A stretch of 5,391 nt of DNA from assembly GCA_003535195.1 (NCBI GenBank), contig DOHN01000154.1:31538-36928 (forward strand). Reading direction: 5' to 3'. This stretch comes from Ruminiclostridium sp. (GTDB lineage Bacteria > Bacillota > Clostridia > DSM-8532). The notes under the pieces are model-generated. The model was not told the DNA's origin. It saw only the letters and a list, made by a program, of their open reading frames with translations, and did not search any database. Positions 1 to 5,391 of the stretch are shown here, piece after piece; the first letter of the stretch is position 1; every line of letters starts with the position of its first letter. A program made the position numbers and the translations under genes.

Positions 1-1413
1 TTACAAGGTATCAGCGCTGAAAAACCCGATGTGAAGTATCAACATCATAGAGATATTCTGGAGCAATTTGTCCGGATATTGGATAATGAAGCATCTGCAG
101 CTGGAATAGCTGATCAGATGCTGGTGCAGACGACCAGGCTCAGCAATTTTGATGTGGAAATGTCATTTATGTCGGGGAAGATCAAAAATTTTGCCGGTGA
201 AATGACTTCGGTAAGCCAGGAAAATATGGCCATGGTCCAGCAGGTAACTGCAAGTATGGATCGGGTCAATCAATCCATCGGCGCGCAGAACGGTACGTTG
301 AACACAATAACTGAAAAATCCAAGCAGTTGATTTCAATGAACAATAGCAGCATCGAGCAGCTTGCCGGTATTAATGTTTTGAAGGATGGCGTTGTAAAAG
401 ATGCTCAGGAAACGTCGGCAAAAATTGAAAACCTGCTGGAAATGATCGATAAGGTTAATGAAATTGTTGAGGGAGTAGAAAATATTGCGGGGCAGACCAA
501 TCTATTGGCTCTGAATGCTTCCATTGAGGCGGCCAGGGCAGGGCAGTACGGCCTTGGTTTTGCCGTGGTTGCCGATGAAATCAGAAAATTAGCTGATAAT
601 ACCAGGACCAACCTGGAAGGAATGCGGAGCTTTATAGAATCCATCAATCAGGCCGCCACTGAGGGCAAGGAAAGTATGGTCAACACCCTTTCCTCCACTC
701 TTGAAATCTCTGAGAAAATCGGTATTGTAAATGGATCTATCAATGAAAATGTAGAGAACCTGCAGGGGACGGTAGAGGAAATTGATAATCTGTCGTTAGC
801 CATGAACGGTGTTACCGCCGCCACCGAGGAAATTAATGCGGCCATGAGGCATGCGGCGGAAGAGTCGGAAAAAATATCTGCTATGACCCAGGAGATCCTT
901 TCTCAATCCGAGATATCTGCCAATTCTGCCGGTGTTATTGCTGAAATTGACAATGAATTTTCAAAGTTGTCGGGGCAGCTTAACAGGTTATTGTCGGGCG
1001 GTATTCATTCCATGAGCAATGAGCAGCTTTTGGAGCACATAGATATGGCGAAAGCAGCCCATTCCCAGTGGCTGAAAAAGCTGAGCAATATGATTCAGAA
1101 GCAGGAAATTGAACCGATACAGACCAATGGGCAAAAATGTGCTTTTGGTCATTTTTATCATCAGATTGATGTCCAGCATCCGGAGATTACCAATGAATGG
1201 AAGGAAATCGATAAATATCATGAGGATCTGCATGAGCAGGGCAAATATGCTGTAGAAGCCTTGAAAAATAGAAATATTGAAGAGGCGAGGACCTATTATA
1301 GCAAAGCGGAAGCCGATTCAAGGCAGATATTCGCGCTGATGGACTTTGTTGTGGATAAGGTCAATGGGCTTTCCAGAAAAAACATACAGGTTTTCAGAAA
1401 TGCGGCGTCATGA
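1..1413 (+). CDS. Methyl-accepting chemotaxis protein with C-terminal CZB domain (5' partial)
   Basis: This is a chemoreceptor signalling protein that would control the CheA kinase through CheW. The frame is open from base 1 ([10 protein letters not shown] precedes the GTG at 31). That GTG has no ribosome binding site, so the true start is probably upstream and the gene is 5'-truncated by the window. Counting from the GTG, residues about 40-325 are a long Ala/Glu/Ser-rich coiled coil. It contains the conserved hairpin tip at about 151-186 ([17 protein letters not shown], then [13 protein letters not shown]). Residues about 335-440 match a CZB zinc-binding domain: His344, the C-x-F-G-x-F-Y motif at Cys370, and His397 and His401 in YHEDLH are the expected 3His/1Cys ligands. 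No membrane segment is visible in the part present, so it may be a cytoplasmic receptor, though the missing N-terminus could change that. CZB receptors are known to respond to zinc or oxidants such as HOCl; the signal here is unknown. Confidence 0.93.
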   Translation, partial: LQGISAEKPDVKYQHHRDILEQFVRILDNEASAAGIADQMLVQTTRLSNFDVEMSFMSGKIKNFAGEMTSVSQENMAMVQQVTASMDRVNQSIGAQNGTLNTITEKSKQLISMNNSSIEQLAGINVLKDGVVKDAQETSAKIENLLEMIDKVNEIVEGVENIAGQTNLLALNASIEAARAGQYGLGFAVVADEIRKLADNTRTNLEGMRSFIESINQAATEGKESMVNTLSSTLEISEKIGIVNGSINENVENLQGTVEEIDNLSLAMNGVTAATEEINAAMRHAAEESEKISAMTQEILSQSEISANSAGVIAEIDNEFSKLSGQLNRLLSGGIHSMSNEQLLEHIDMAKAAHSQWLKKLSNMIQKQEIEPIQTNGQKCAFGHFYHQIDVQHPEITNEWKEIDKYHEDLHEQGKYAVEALKNRNIEEARTYYSKAEADSRQIFALMDFVVDKVNGLSRKNIQVFRNAAS

Positions 1414-1434
1414 ATCTTTCCTATAATCCAATAA

Positions 1435-1465
1435 AAAATGTTCGGGCTTTAAGCCTGAACATTTT
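1435..1465. terminator. Bidirectional Rho-independent terminator between convergent genes
   Basis: A 14-bp stem (one G-U pair) pairs 1435-1448 with 1452-1465 around a TTA loop; the core is ATGTTCGGGCT / AGCCTGAACAT. It is followed by ATTTTATT on the + strand. Read on the - strand, the left arm gives a run of six T. It begins 21 bases after the chemoreceptor stop and 34 bases beyond the stop of the convergent regulator gene, so one hairpin can end both transcripts. Confidence 0.85.
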
Positions 1466-1499
1466 ATTTTATTATGAAACAACAAGGTTCCCGGAAGCT

Positions 1500-1877
1500 T
1501 TACGGTTTCGTTCCGGATTTATGAAAATGATTTTTGATTGCATCAAAACTGTTCTGGCTTATGTCATGCTCAATTTTGCAGGCGTCTTCTCTTGCCGTTT
1601 CTTTATCAACGCCTAAGGATATTAAGTATTCGGTGAGAAGCTGATGCCGCTCATAAACTCTTTCGGCTATTTCCATGCCGCTGGGGGTCAGGGTGATATA
1701 GCCGTCTTTGTCCATATTGATATATCCGCTTTCGCGAAATTGTTTCATTGCATAGCTGATGCTGGGCTTTGAAAAGTTCATCTCATTTACGATATCGACT
1801 GAACGGACCTGCCCATTTCTCCTGTATAATACCAATATTGTTTCAAGATAGTTTTCCGCAGATTCGTGAATTTTCAC
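1500..1877 (-). CDS. DtxR/MntR-family metal-dependent transcriptional regulator, short form
   Basis: This is a 125-residue regulator expected to bind DNA as a metal-loaded dimer and to repress metal uptake genes. Residues about 1-65 form the winged helix-turn-helix (recognition region near FSKPSISYAMKQ, 35-46; wing near DKDGYITLTPSG, 56-67). Residues about 70-125 are the metal-binding and dimerisation domain. It lacks the C-terminal SH3-like domain of full-length DtxR and so resembles MntR in length. By alignment from memory with B. subtilis MntR and C. diphtheriae DtxR, the likely ligands are Glu12, His78, Cys100, Glu103 and His104. Cys100 matches DtxR Cys102 rather than MntR Glu99. Asn9 sits where MntR has Asp8 and DtxR has Met10. 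The GTG start at 1877 follows a good ribosome binding site (AAAGGGG, complement of 1885-1891, 7-base spacer). It lies divergent from feoA, which suggests iron as effector and the feo operon as target. The metal is inferred, not shown. Confidence 0.9.
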   Translation of the reverse strand: MKIHESAENYLETILVLYRRNGQVRSVDIVNEMNFSKPSISYAMKQFRESGYINMDKDGYITLTPSGMEIAERVYERHQLLTEYLISLGVDKETAREDACKIEHDISQNSFDAIKNHFHKSGTKP

Positions 1878-1910
1878 AGAAAGTCCCCTTTGTATAAGCT
1901 TATATTTAGT

Positions 1911-1939
1911 ATGTTAGCAGAACTTTGCCAAATATTCAA
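1911..1939 (-). promoter_or_regulatory. Possible promoter of the DtxR-family regulator gene
   Basis: On the - strand TTGAAT (1934-1939) and TAACAT (1911-1916) are separated by 17 bases, each matching four of six consensus positions. Transcription would start near 1904, about 27 bases before the GTG. A weaker alternative, TTGGCA (1926-1931) with TAAATA (1903-1908), overlaps it. A single GTTAG half-site (1913-1917, + strand) touches the -10, but no second half-site is seen, so autoregulation is not supported. Confidence 0.35.
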
Positions 1940-1968
1940 GAATTCCCGTAAAGAGTGTACAAAGACTA

Positions 1969-1998
1969 TTGACATCAATAGTTCTAAAATGCTAAACT
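1969..1998 (+). promoter_or_regulatory. Likely feoA-feoB operon promoter
   Basis: A perfect -35 TTGACA (1969-1974) is followed after 18 bases by TAAACT (1993-1998), a four-of-six -10. The predicted start is near 2005, which leaves a leader of about 110 bases before feoA. The first inverted repeat (2009-2024) lies directly on the early transcribed region and the second about 40 bases downstream of the start. This is a sensible arrangement for a repressor that blocks initiation or early elongation. Confidence 0.55.
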
Positions 1999-2008
1999 CA
2001 AATTGTAG

Positions 2009-2024
2009 GTTAGTTGAAGCTAAC
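2009..2024. promoter_or_regulatory. Predicted DtxR-family operator 1 (feo)
   Basis: The inverted repeat GTTAGTTGAAGCTAAC has two of its eight base pairs mismatched. It has the same length and half-sites as the perfect palindrome at 2043-2058, with centres 34 bases apart. One further base on each side extends the half-sites to GGTTAG/CTAACC, the core of the actinobacterial DtxR/IdeR box, but with a 6-base rather than 1-base spacer. AAATTG (2000-2005) and CAATTT (2025-2030) flank it. Binding by the adjacent regulator is inferred. Confidence 0.6.
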
Positions 2025-2041
2025 CAATTTATTTGAGATTG

Positions 2042-2059
2042 AGTTAGTTATAACTAACT
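2042..2059. promoter_or_regulatory. Predicted DtxR-family operator 2 (feo), perfect palindrome
   Basis: AGTTAGTTATAACTAACT is a perfect 18-base palindrome upstream of feoA and the best copy of the three related sites. Its position downstream of the predicted start suggests repression by roadblock or by cooperation with operator 1. Confidence 0.7.
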
Positions 2060-2098
2060 TGAAACGGAATACAAATATAGCAAAAGCGCATTAAACCT

Positions 2099-2105
2099 AA
2101 GGAGG
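2099..2105 (+). promoter_or_regulatory. Ribosome binding site that fixes the feoA start
   Basis: AAGGAGG is a near-ideal Shine-Dalgarno sequence. It ends only 2 bases before the ATG at 2108 but 8 bases before the in-frame ATG at 2114. Translation therefore very probably starts at 2114. Confidence 0.8.
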
Positions 2106-2113
2106 CAATGGGA

Positions 2114-2335
2114 ATGAATACATTGAGATCTGTCCGTCCCGGCACTACCGCCACTGTTGTTAAATTGCACGGCGAGGGTGCTTTAAAGCGAAGAATTATG
2201 GATATGGGCATTACCAAGGGAACATCGATTTTTGTTCGTAAAGTTGCTCCTCTGGGGGATCCGATTGAAATAAATGTTCGAAATTATGAGCTTAGTCTGC
2301 GAAAATCGGATGCTGAAATGATTGAGATTAAATAG
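2114..2335 (+). CDS. feoA: Ferrous iron transport protein A (FeoA)
   Basis: This is a 73-residue (from the ATG at 2114) SH3-like cytoplasmic protein that works with FeoB in Fe2+ uptake, probably by modulating the transporter. The sequence has the usual FeoA pattern: an N-terminal strand (RSVRPGTTATVVKLHG), the L-x-R-R-I-x-D-M-G-I-T-K-G motif (about 26-38), then FVRKVAPLGDPIEINVRNYELSLRK and a terminal MIEIK. Length is normal for the family. An alternative ATG at 2108 would add Met-Gly but is too close to the ribosome binding site. It is the first gene of the operon; the 79-base gap before feoB holds another operator copy. Identity is clear from motifs and from its position upstream of feoB. 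Confidence 0.95.
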   Translation: MNTLRSVRPGTTATVVKLHGEGALKRRIMDMGITKGTSIFVRKVAPLGDPIEINVRNYELSLRKSDAEMIEIK

Positions 2336-2371
2336 AGTACTTTTCGGGAAAGCCAAAAATTTTTACCCACG

Positions 2372-2389
2372 AGTTAGTCATGACAAACT
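2372..2389. promoter_or_regulatory. Predicted DtxR-family operator 3 in the feoA-feoB gap
   Basis: AGTTAGTCATGACAAACT matches the perfect palindrome at 2042-2059 at 15 of 18 positions, and its own two halves differ at only one base pair. It starts 37 bases after the feoA stop and ends 25 bases before the feoB ATG. I see no convincing promoter here, so it may be an internal roadblock site or may control a weak feoB promoter. Confidence 0.55.
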
Positions 2390-2414
2390 TAGCGATTTGA
2401 GGAGGATCAGATAA

Positions 2415-4562
2415 ATGGCAGTAAAAATAGCCCTTGCCGGAAATCCAAACAGCGGCAAGACAACTCTGTTTAACAATTTAACAGGGAGCTCCCAATATGT
2501 AGGGAACTGGCCCGGCGTCACCGTCGAGAAAAAAGAAGGAAGGGTTAAGGGAACAAAGGATATCATCATTCAGGATCTGCCCGGCATTTATTCCTTGTCG
2601 CCCTATACCCTGGAAGAGGTCGTAACCAGGAATTATCTCATTAACGAAAGACCTGATGCCATTTTAAATATAGTTGATGCCTCCAATATCGAAAGAAACC
2701 TTTATTTGACTACTCAGCTTATGGAGCTTGGTTTGCCCGTGGTAATTGCGCTGAACATGATGGACATTGTACGAAAAAATGGAGATATCATCAATGTTAA
2801 GAAGTTGTCGGAAGCCATCGGATGCCCCATCATAGAAGCCTCAGCCCTTAAAGGATACGGTTCTAAGGAGGCGGCGGAAAAAGCTGCCGAGCTGGCGGCA
2901 AAAGGCCAAAAATCAAAGCCAAGACATCAATTCAGCGATCGAGTCGAAGACGCGTTGAACAGTATTGAACGCCTTATTGGCGGCAAGGTGGAGGCGAGTC
3001 TTCTCCGATGGTATGCAATCAAGCTTTTTGAGCGGGACCAAAGGGTCATGGAAAAGCTCGGCCTGAACAGCGGTATGGCTGAAAGTATCGAGAAAATCAT
3101 CAGCGCATGCGAAGCTTCCCTGGATGACGACAGTGAAAGCATTATTACAAACGAGCGCTACATATATATCGGAAAGGTCATTGAATCCTGCTACCGGAAG
3201 AAAAACAAGTCCCATATTACGGTTTCGGATAAAATTGACAAGATTGTTACCAACCGGTATTTGGCTTTTCCTATATTTGCCGCTGTGATGTTTCTGGTCT
3301 ATTATTTATCCATATCAACCATTGGAAGTTGGGCTACCGACTGGGTAAACGATACTCTGTTCGGTGAAATAATCTCTCCTGCCGTATCTGGTTTTCTTGT
3401 ATCAATCAACTGTGCACCGTGGCTTATTTCACTTGTCGCAGACGGTATTGTAGGCGGTGTGGGAGCGGTTTTAGGATTCCTGCCGCAGATGTTGGTGCTG
3501 TTTTTCTTCCTGTCCATTCTAGAGGATTGCGGATACATGGCTCGAATTGCCTTTATCATGGATAGAATCTTCCGCAAATTCGGACTTTCCGGAAAATCCT
3601 TTATACCCATGCTTATAGCGACAGGCTGCGGTGTTCCCGGCGTCATGGCCTCCCGAACGGTTGAAAATGAGAGCGACCGCAAAATAACCATTATGACGAC
3701 TACCTTTATGCCTTGCGGTGCAAAGCTGCCCATCATTGCCTTAATTGCCGGTGCTTTATTCAGCGGATCGGTATGGGTTGCGCCGGCCGCTTATTTTACG
3801 GGTATTGCCGCCATCATCCTGTCAGGAATCATTTTGAAAAAGATGAAGGCCTTTGCGGGGGAGGCTTCCCCCTTTGTGATGGAGCTGCCTCCCTATCATA
3901 TGCCAAGCCCGAAAAATGTGCTGCTTCACATGTGGGATCGAGGAAAATCTTTTATAAAAAAAGCCGGTACCATTATTTTGCTGGCCAGTGTGCTTATATG
4001 GTTCCTGAGTAATTTAAGCTGGTCTTTTCAAATGGTGGAAGATGCCGATGAATCCATTCTTGCTTCCCTTGGAGGTTTTCTGGCCCCTGTTTTCGCTCCG
4101 CTGGGCTGGGGAGATTGGAAATCGACGGTTGCGGTATTCACCGGGCTGGTCGCAAAAGAAAATGTAGTCAGCACCTTTGGCGTGCTGTACGGATTTTCTG
4201 AGATCGCGGAAAACGGTGCGGAAATATGGCCTGTTCTCCAGGCGGTTTATACACCCCTTGCGGCATTCTCTTTCCTGATTTTCAATCTTTTGTGCGCTCC
4301 GTGTTTTGCCGCCATTGGGGCTATTAGAAGGGAAATGGGCTCTGCCAGGTGGACATGGATTGCCGTAGGCTATCAGACCGGACTTGCCTATGCCGTCTCC
4401 CTATGTATCTATCAGATTGGTATGCTGGTCACGAAAAACAGCTTCGTAATTGGAACACTGGCTGCCTTCGGCGTTATATTGCTGATAGTGTATATGCTTT
4501 TAAGGCCTGCCAGCAAGACCGGGAAAGATGCGGTCAGGGTTCTGGATTCTTTAAAAATATGA
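2415..4562 (+). CDS. feoB: Ferrous iron transport protein B (FeoB), GTPase-coupled Fe2+ transporter
   Basis: This 715-residue membrane protein imports Fe2+. The N-terminal G domain carries G1 GNPNSGKTT (9-17, including the Asn linked in FeoB proteins to K+-stimulated GTP hydrolysis), switch I with NWPGVTVEK (31-39), G3 DLPG (54-57), G4 NMMD (114-117) and G5 near SALK (143-146). A helical cytoplasmic linker follows (about 165-275). The membrane domain starts near residue 282 and contains GFLPQMLVLFFFLSILED then CGYMAR (354-377), GCGVPG (404-409), FMPCGAKLP (431-439), GLVAKENVVSTFG (577-589) and CAPC (627-630). Cys405, Cys434, Cys627 and Cys630 are candidate residues for the iron path. Length is in the normal range and no frameshift is seen. 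The start has GAGGAGG at 2399-2405 with a 9-base spacer. The next gene begins 13 bases after its stop, which implies co-transcription and probably coupled translation. Confidence 0.98.
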   Translation: MAVKIALAGNPNSGKTTLFNNLTGSSQYVGNWPGVTVEKKEGRVKGTKDIIIQDLPGIYSLSPYTLEEVVTRNYLINERPDAILNIVDASNIERNLYLTTQLMELGLPVVIALNMMDIVRKNGDIINVKKLSEAIGCPIIEASALKGYGSKEAAEKAAELAAKGQKSKPRHQFSDRVEDALNSIERLIGGKVEASLLRWYAIKLFERDQRVMEKLGLNSGMAESIEKIISACEASLDDDSESIITNERYIYIGKVIESCYRKKNKSHITVSDKIDKIVTNRYLAFPIFAAVMFLVYYLSISTIGSWATDWVNDTLFGEIISPAVSGFLVSINCAPWLISLVADGIVGGVGAVLGFLPQMLVLFFFLSILEDCGYMARIAFIMDRIFRKFGLSGKSFIPMLIATGCGVPGVMASRTVENESDRKITIMTTTFMPCGAKLPIIALIAGALFSGSVWVAPAAYFTGIAAIILSGIILKKMKAFAGEASPFVMELPPYHMPSPKNVLLHMWDRGKSFIKKAGTIILLASVLIWFLSNLSWSFQMVEDADESILASLGGFLAPVFAPLGWGDWKSTVAVFTGLVAKENVVSTFGVLYGFSEIAENGAEIWPVLQAVYTPLAAFSFLIFNLLCAPCFAAIGAIRREMGSARWTWIAVGYQTGLAYAVSLCIYQIGMLVTKNSFVIGTLAAFGVILLIVYMLLRPASKTGKDAVRVLDSLKI

Positions 4563-4575
4563 GGAGGGAAATTTT

Positions 4576-4725
4576 ATGGGTACTTATATCGTCGGCACAT
4601 TGGTTTTTGGACTTATTGTGTTCATCTGCGTGCGTTTATACAAGAATAAACAGAGCGGAAATAGCTGCGGCAGCTGTGGAGGCTGCTCAAATTCAGCCCA
4701 TTGCAAAGGACATGAAAATAGTTAA
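4576..4725 (+). CDS. Small Cys-rich FeoB-associated membrane protein
   Basis: A 49-residue ORF starts at the ATG at 4576, with GAGGAGGG (4561-4568) overlapping the end of feoB and a 7-base spacer. Residues about 4-22 form one hydrophobic helix (YIVGTLVFGLIVFICVRLY). It is followed by a basic stretch (KNKQ) and a cytoplasmic-type tail with Cys31, Cys34, Cys37 and Cys43 plus His42 and His46 (CGSCGGC, then HC). This matches the FeoB-associated Cys-rich membrane protein family found after feoB in many Firmicutes. The role is thought to be FeoC-like, as a FeoB accessory or possible iron or Fe-S/redox sensor, but is not established. Position and operon structure support the call strongly. Confidence 0.88.
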   Translation: MGTYIVGTLVFGLIVFICVRLYKNKQSGNSCGSCGGCSNSAHCKGHENS

Positions 4726-4781
4726 AATATTTTAAAAGCCACCAACGGCCCTACAATCTATTCCCGTTGCTTTACAGGTGT

Positions 4782-4811
4782 GTTATTTTATCGCTGCTAT
4801 CGTTATTTTAT
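4782..4811 (+). repeat. Short direct repeat in the feo-ECF intergenic region
   Basis: GTTATTTTAT occurs at 4782-4791 and again at 4802-4811, exactly 20 bases apart, just upstream of the next promoter. It could be a protein site or an AT-rich coincidence. The rest of 4726-4827 holds only an AT-only palindrome around the preceding stop codon and a 6-bp inverted repeat (4743-4748 / 4764-4769) with a 15-base loop and no T run. Confidence 0.3.
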
Positions 4812-4827
4812 GCCGATATTATATTCC

Positions 4828-4856
4828 TTGAAATGTCATAGCTTTTGTGCTAAAAT
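4828..4856 (+). promoter_or_regulatory. Sigma-A-type promoter for the ECF S-component gene
   Basis: TTGAAA (4828-4833) and TAAAAT (4851-4856) are separated by exactly 17 bases, each matching five of six consensus positions. The predicted start is near 4863, about 143 bases before the ATG at 5006. The structured leader and terminator are thus inside the transcript. Confidence 0.7.
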
Positions 4857-4861
4857 AAAAT

Positions 4862-4975
4862 AAAATTAACAGACAAGAAGTCTGAAAGCCTTGAACAGCT
4901 TTAATTGATAATGATACCACGAAGGTATTTACTTTCCACAGGAAGGTTTATCTCGTGGTTTTTTTGTGTTTTTTT
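4862..4975 (+). promoter_or_regulatory. Structured leader, candidate riboswitch or attenuator of unknown class
   Basis: The leader can fold as a compact three-way junction. P1 is AATTAA/TTAATT (4864-4869 with 4901-4906). P2 is CAGAC/GTCTG (4870-4874 with 4880-4884, loop AAGAA). P3 is AGC/GCT (4887-4889 with 4898-4900), extendable to AAAGC/GCTTT at the expense of P1. It is followed by ATACC/GGTAT (4914-4918 with 4924-4928), which uses the 5' arm of the downstream terminator and so could act as an antiterminator. I do not recognise the TPP, FMN, THF, preQ1, cobalamin or T-box signatures. Ligand and function are unknown; that this is a regulatory leader is inferred from promoter, terminator and gene order. 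Confidence 0.5.
4916..4965 (+). terminator. Intrinsic terminator in the leader of the ECF gene
   Basis: ACCACGA (4916-4922) pairs with TCGTGGT (4953-4959). Inside it ACTTTCC (4931-4937) pairs with GGAAGGT (4941-4947) around an ACA loop, with one G-U. Seven T (4959-4965), then GTG and seven more T (4969-4975) follow. It ends about 30 bases before the ribosome binding site of the next gene and lies downstream of that gene's promoter, so it probably attenuates that gene. It may also stop read-through from the feo operon. Confidence 0.8.
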
Positions 4976-5005
4976 AATCTATAACTGAATTTATCGGAGG
5001 GAAAT

Positions 5006-5391
5006 ATGAAAAAGTCGAAAACAAAGAAAATGGTAATTTCGGGGTTATTGCTTGCTCTGGGTCTTGTTCTTCCTTTCTTGACGGCGCAGGTTCCCAGCAT
5101 AGGCAGTAAGCTTTTGCCCATGCATATTCCTGTTCTGCTGGCAGGCTTTATATGCGGCTGGCCATATGGCCTGGTCATTGGTTTTATAGTACCTTTGTTT
5201 CGCAGCGCGCTTTTCGGGATGCCGCCCATGTTTCCTACTGCCGCTGCCATGGCTTTCGAGCTTGCTGCTTATGGTTTTATGTCGGGCCTTACATATAAAA
5301 TACTGCCAAAAAAGAATGTTTATATTTATATTTCTTTAATCATATCCATGATCTTTGGAAGAGTTGTATGGGGCATAGCCAGTGCTTTCCT
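5006..5391 (+). CDS. ECF transporter S component (3' partial)
   Basis: The first 128 codons of an integral membrane protein are present; the frame is open to the window end. It starts at the ATG at 5006 after CGGAGGG (4995-5001). The N-terminus is basic (MKKSKTKK) and leads into hydrophobic helices: about 9-27, 39-66 (MHIPVLLAGFICG, then YGLVIGFIVPLF), 77-96 and 106-128. The pattern of short helices with Pro/Gly-rich connections (KLLPMHIPVLLAGF, LFGMPPMFPTAAAMAFE) is typical of substrate-binding S components of energy-coupling factor vitamin transporters. These pair with EcfT and two EcfA ATPases that are not in this window. A pantothenate-, folate- or other vitamin-type substrate cannot be told from this fragment. 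Complete S components are usually about 170-200 residues, so roughly a third is missing. Confidence 0.82.
   Translation, partial: MKKSKTKKMVISGLLLALGLVLPFLTAQVPSIGSKLLPMHIPVLLAGFICGWPYGLVIGFIVPLFRSALFGMPPMFPTAAAMAFELAAYGFMSGLTYKILPKKNVYIYISLIISMIFGRVVWGIASAF

Noticed and set aside
31..33. GTG at 31 as the start of the chemoreceptor gene
   Set aside because: No ribosome binding site precedes it and the frame stays open to base 1, so a start upstream of the window is more likely.
1410..1616. 68-codon + strand ORF after the chemoreceptor
   Set aside because: It runs through the terminator hairpin and antisense to the DtxR-family gene, and its product has no recognisable features.
1894..1903. 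ATAAGCTTAT palindrome upstream of the regulator start
   Set aside because: A single 10-base AT-rich palindrome with no second copy in the window; likely chance.
1913..1917. GTTAG half-site near the regulator promoter as an autoregulatory operator
   Set aside because: No matching second half-site is found at the spacing seen in the three feo sites.
2340..2364. Possible terminator between feoA and feoB (CTTTTCGGGAAAG then AAAAATTTTT)
   Set aside because: The stem is only about five weak pairs and the T run is separated from it, so it does not look like an intrinsic terminator.
4349..4735. 128-codon + strand ORF across the end of feoB
   Set aside because: It is out of frame with feoB and with the small Cys-rich gene, both of which have clear family motifs and good ribosome binding sites.
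4743..4769. CAACGG / CCGTTG inverted repeat as the feo operon terminator
   Set aside because: Short stem, 15-base loop and no following T run; the strong terminator lies further downstream.
4948..5250. 100-codon - strand ORF opposite the ECF gene
   Set aside because: It is antisense to a well-supported membrane protein frame, runs into the terminator and has no visible motif.

Overview
The window looks like chromosomal DNA from an anaerobic, fairly low-GC Firmicute, most likely a member of the Clostridia. This is inferred from AGGAGG-type ribosome binding sites, a short DtxR-type regulator divergent from feoA-feoB, a Cys-rich FeoB-associated peptide, an ECF vitamin-transporter S component, a soluble-looking chemoreceptor with a CZB domain, and U-rich intrinsic terminators. 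No mobile element, tRNA, rRNA or CRISPR array is visible.

Layout. (1) 1-1413, +: C-terminal part of a methyl-accepting chemotaxis protein ending in a zinc-binding CZB domain; its start lies upstream of the window. (2) 1435-1465: a hairpin terminator that probably serves both convergent genes. (3) 1500-1877, -: a 125-residue DtxR/MntR-family metalloregulator. (4) 1878-2113: a divergent control region with a likely feo promoter and two related inverted repeats. (5) 2114-2335 feoA, 2415-4562 feoB and 4576-4725, a 49-residue Cys-rich membrane peptide. These form a ferrous iron uptake operon, with a third copy of the inverted repeat between feoA and feoB. (6) 4726-5005: an intergenic region with a good sigma-A-type promoter, a structured leader and a strong terminator. 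(7) 5006 to the window end, +: the N-terminal 128 codons of an ECF transporter S component, cut by the window edge.

How the genes work together. FeoB moves Fe2+ across the membrane using its GTP-binding domain, FeoA is its small SH3-like partner, and the Cys-rich peptide probably plays a FeoC-like accessory role. The divergent DtxR-type protein is the obvious candidate repressor. The motif GTTAGTYATRACTAAC occurs three times, each time in front of feoA or feoB, and is its likely operator. The ECF gene appears to be a separate unit controlled by transcription attenuation in its leader, possibly through a riboswitch class I cannot name. The chemoreceptor is not obviously linked to iron except as a possible metal or redox sensor.

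The best leads are the three-copy operator set paired with a regulator of mixed metal-ligand signature, and the unassigned structured leader before the ECF gene.
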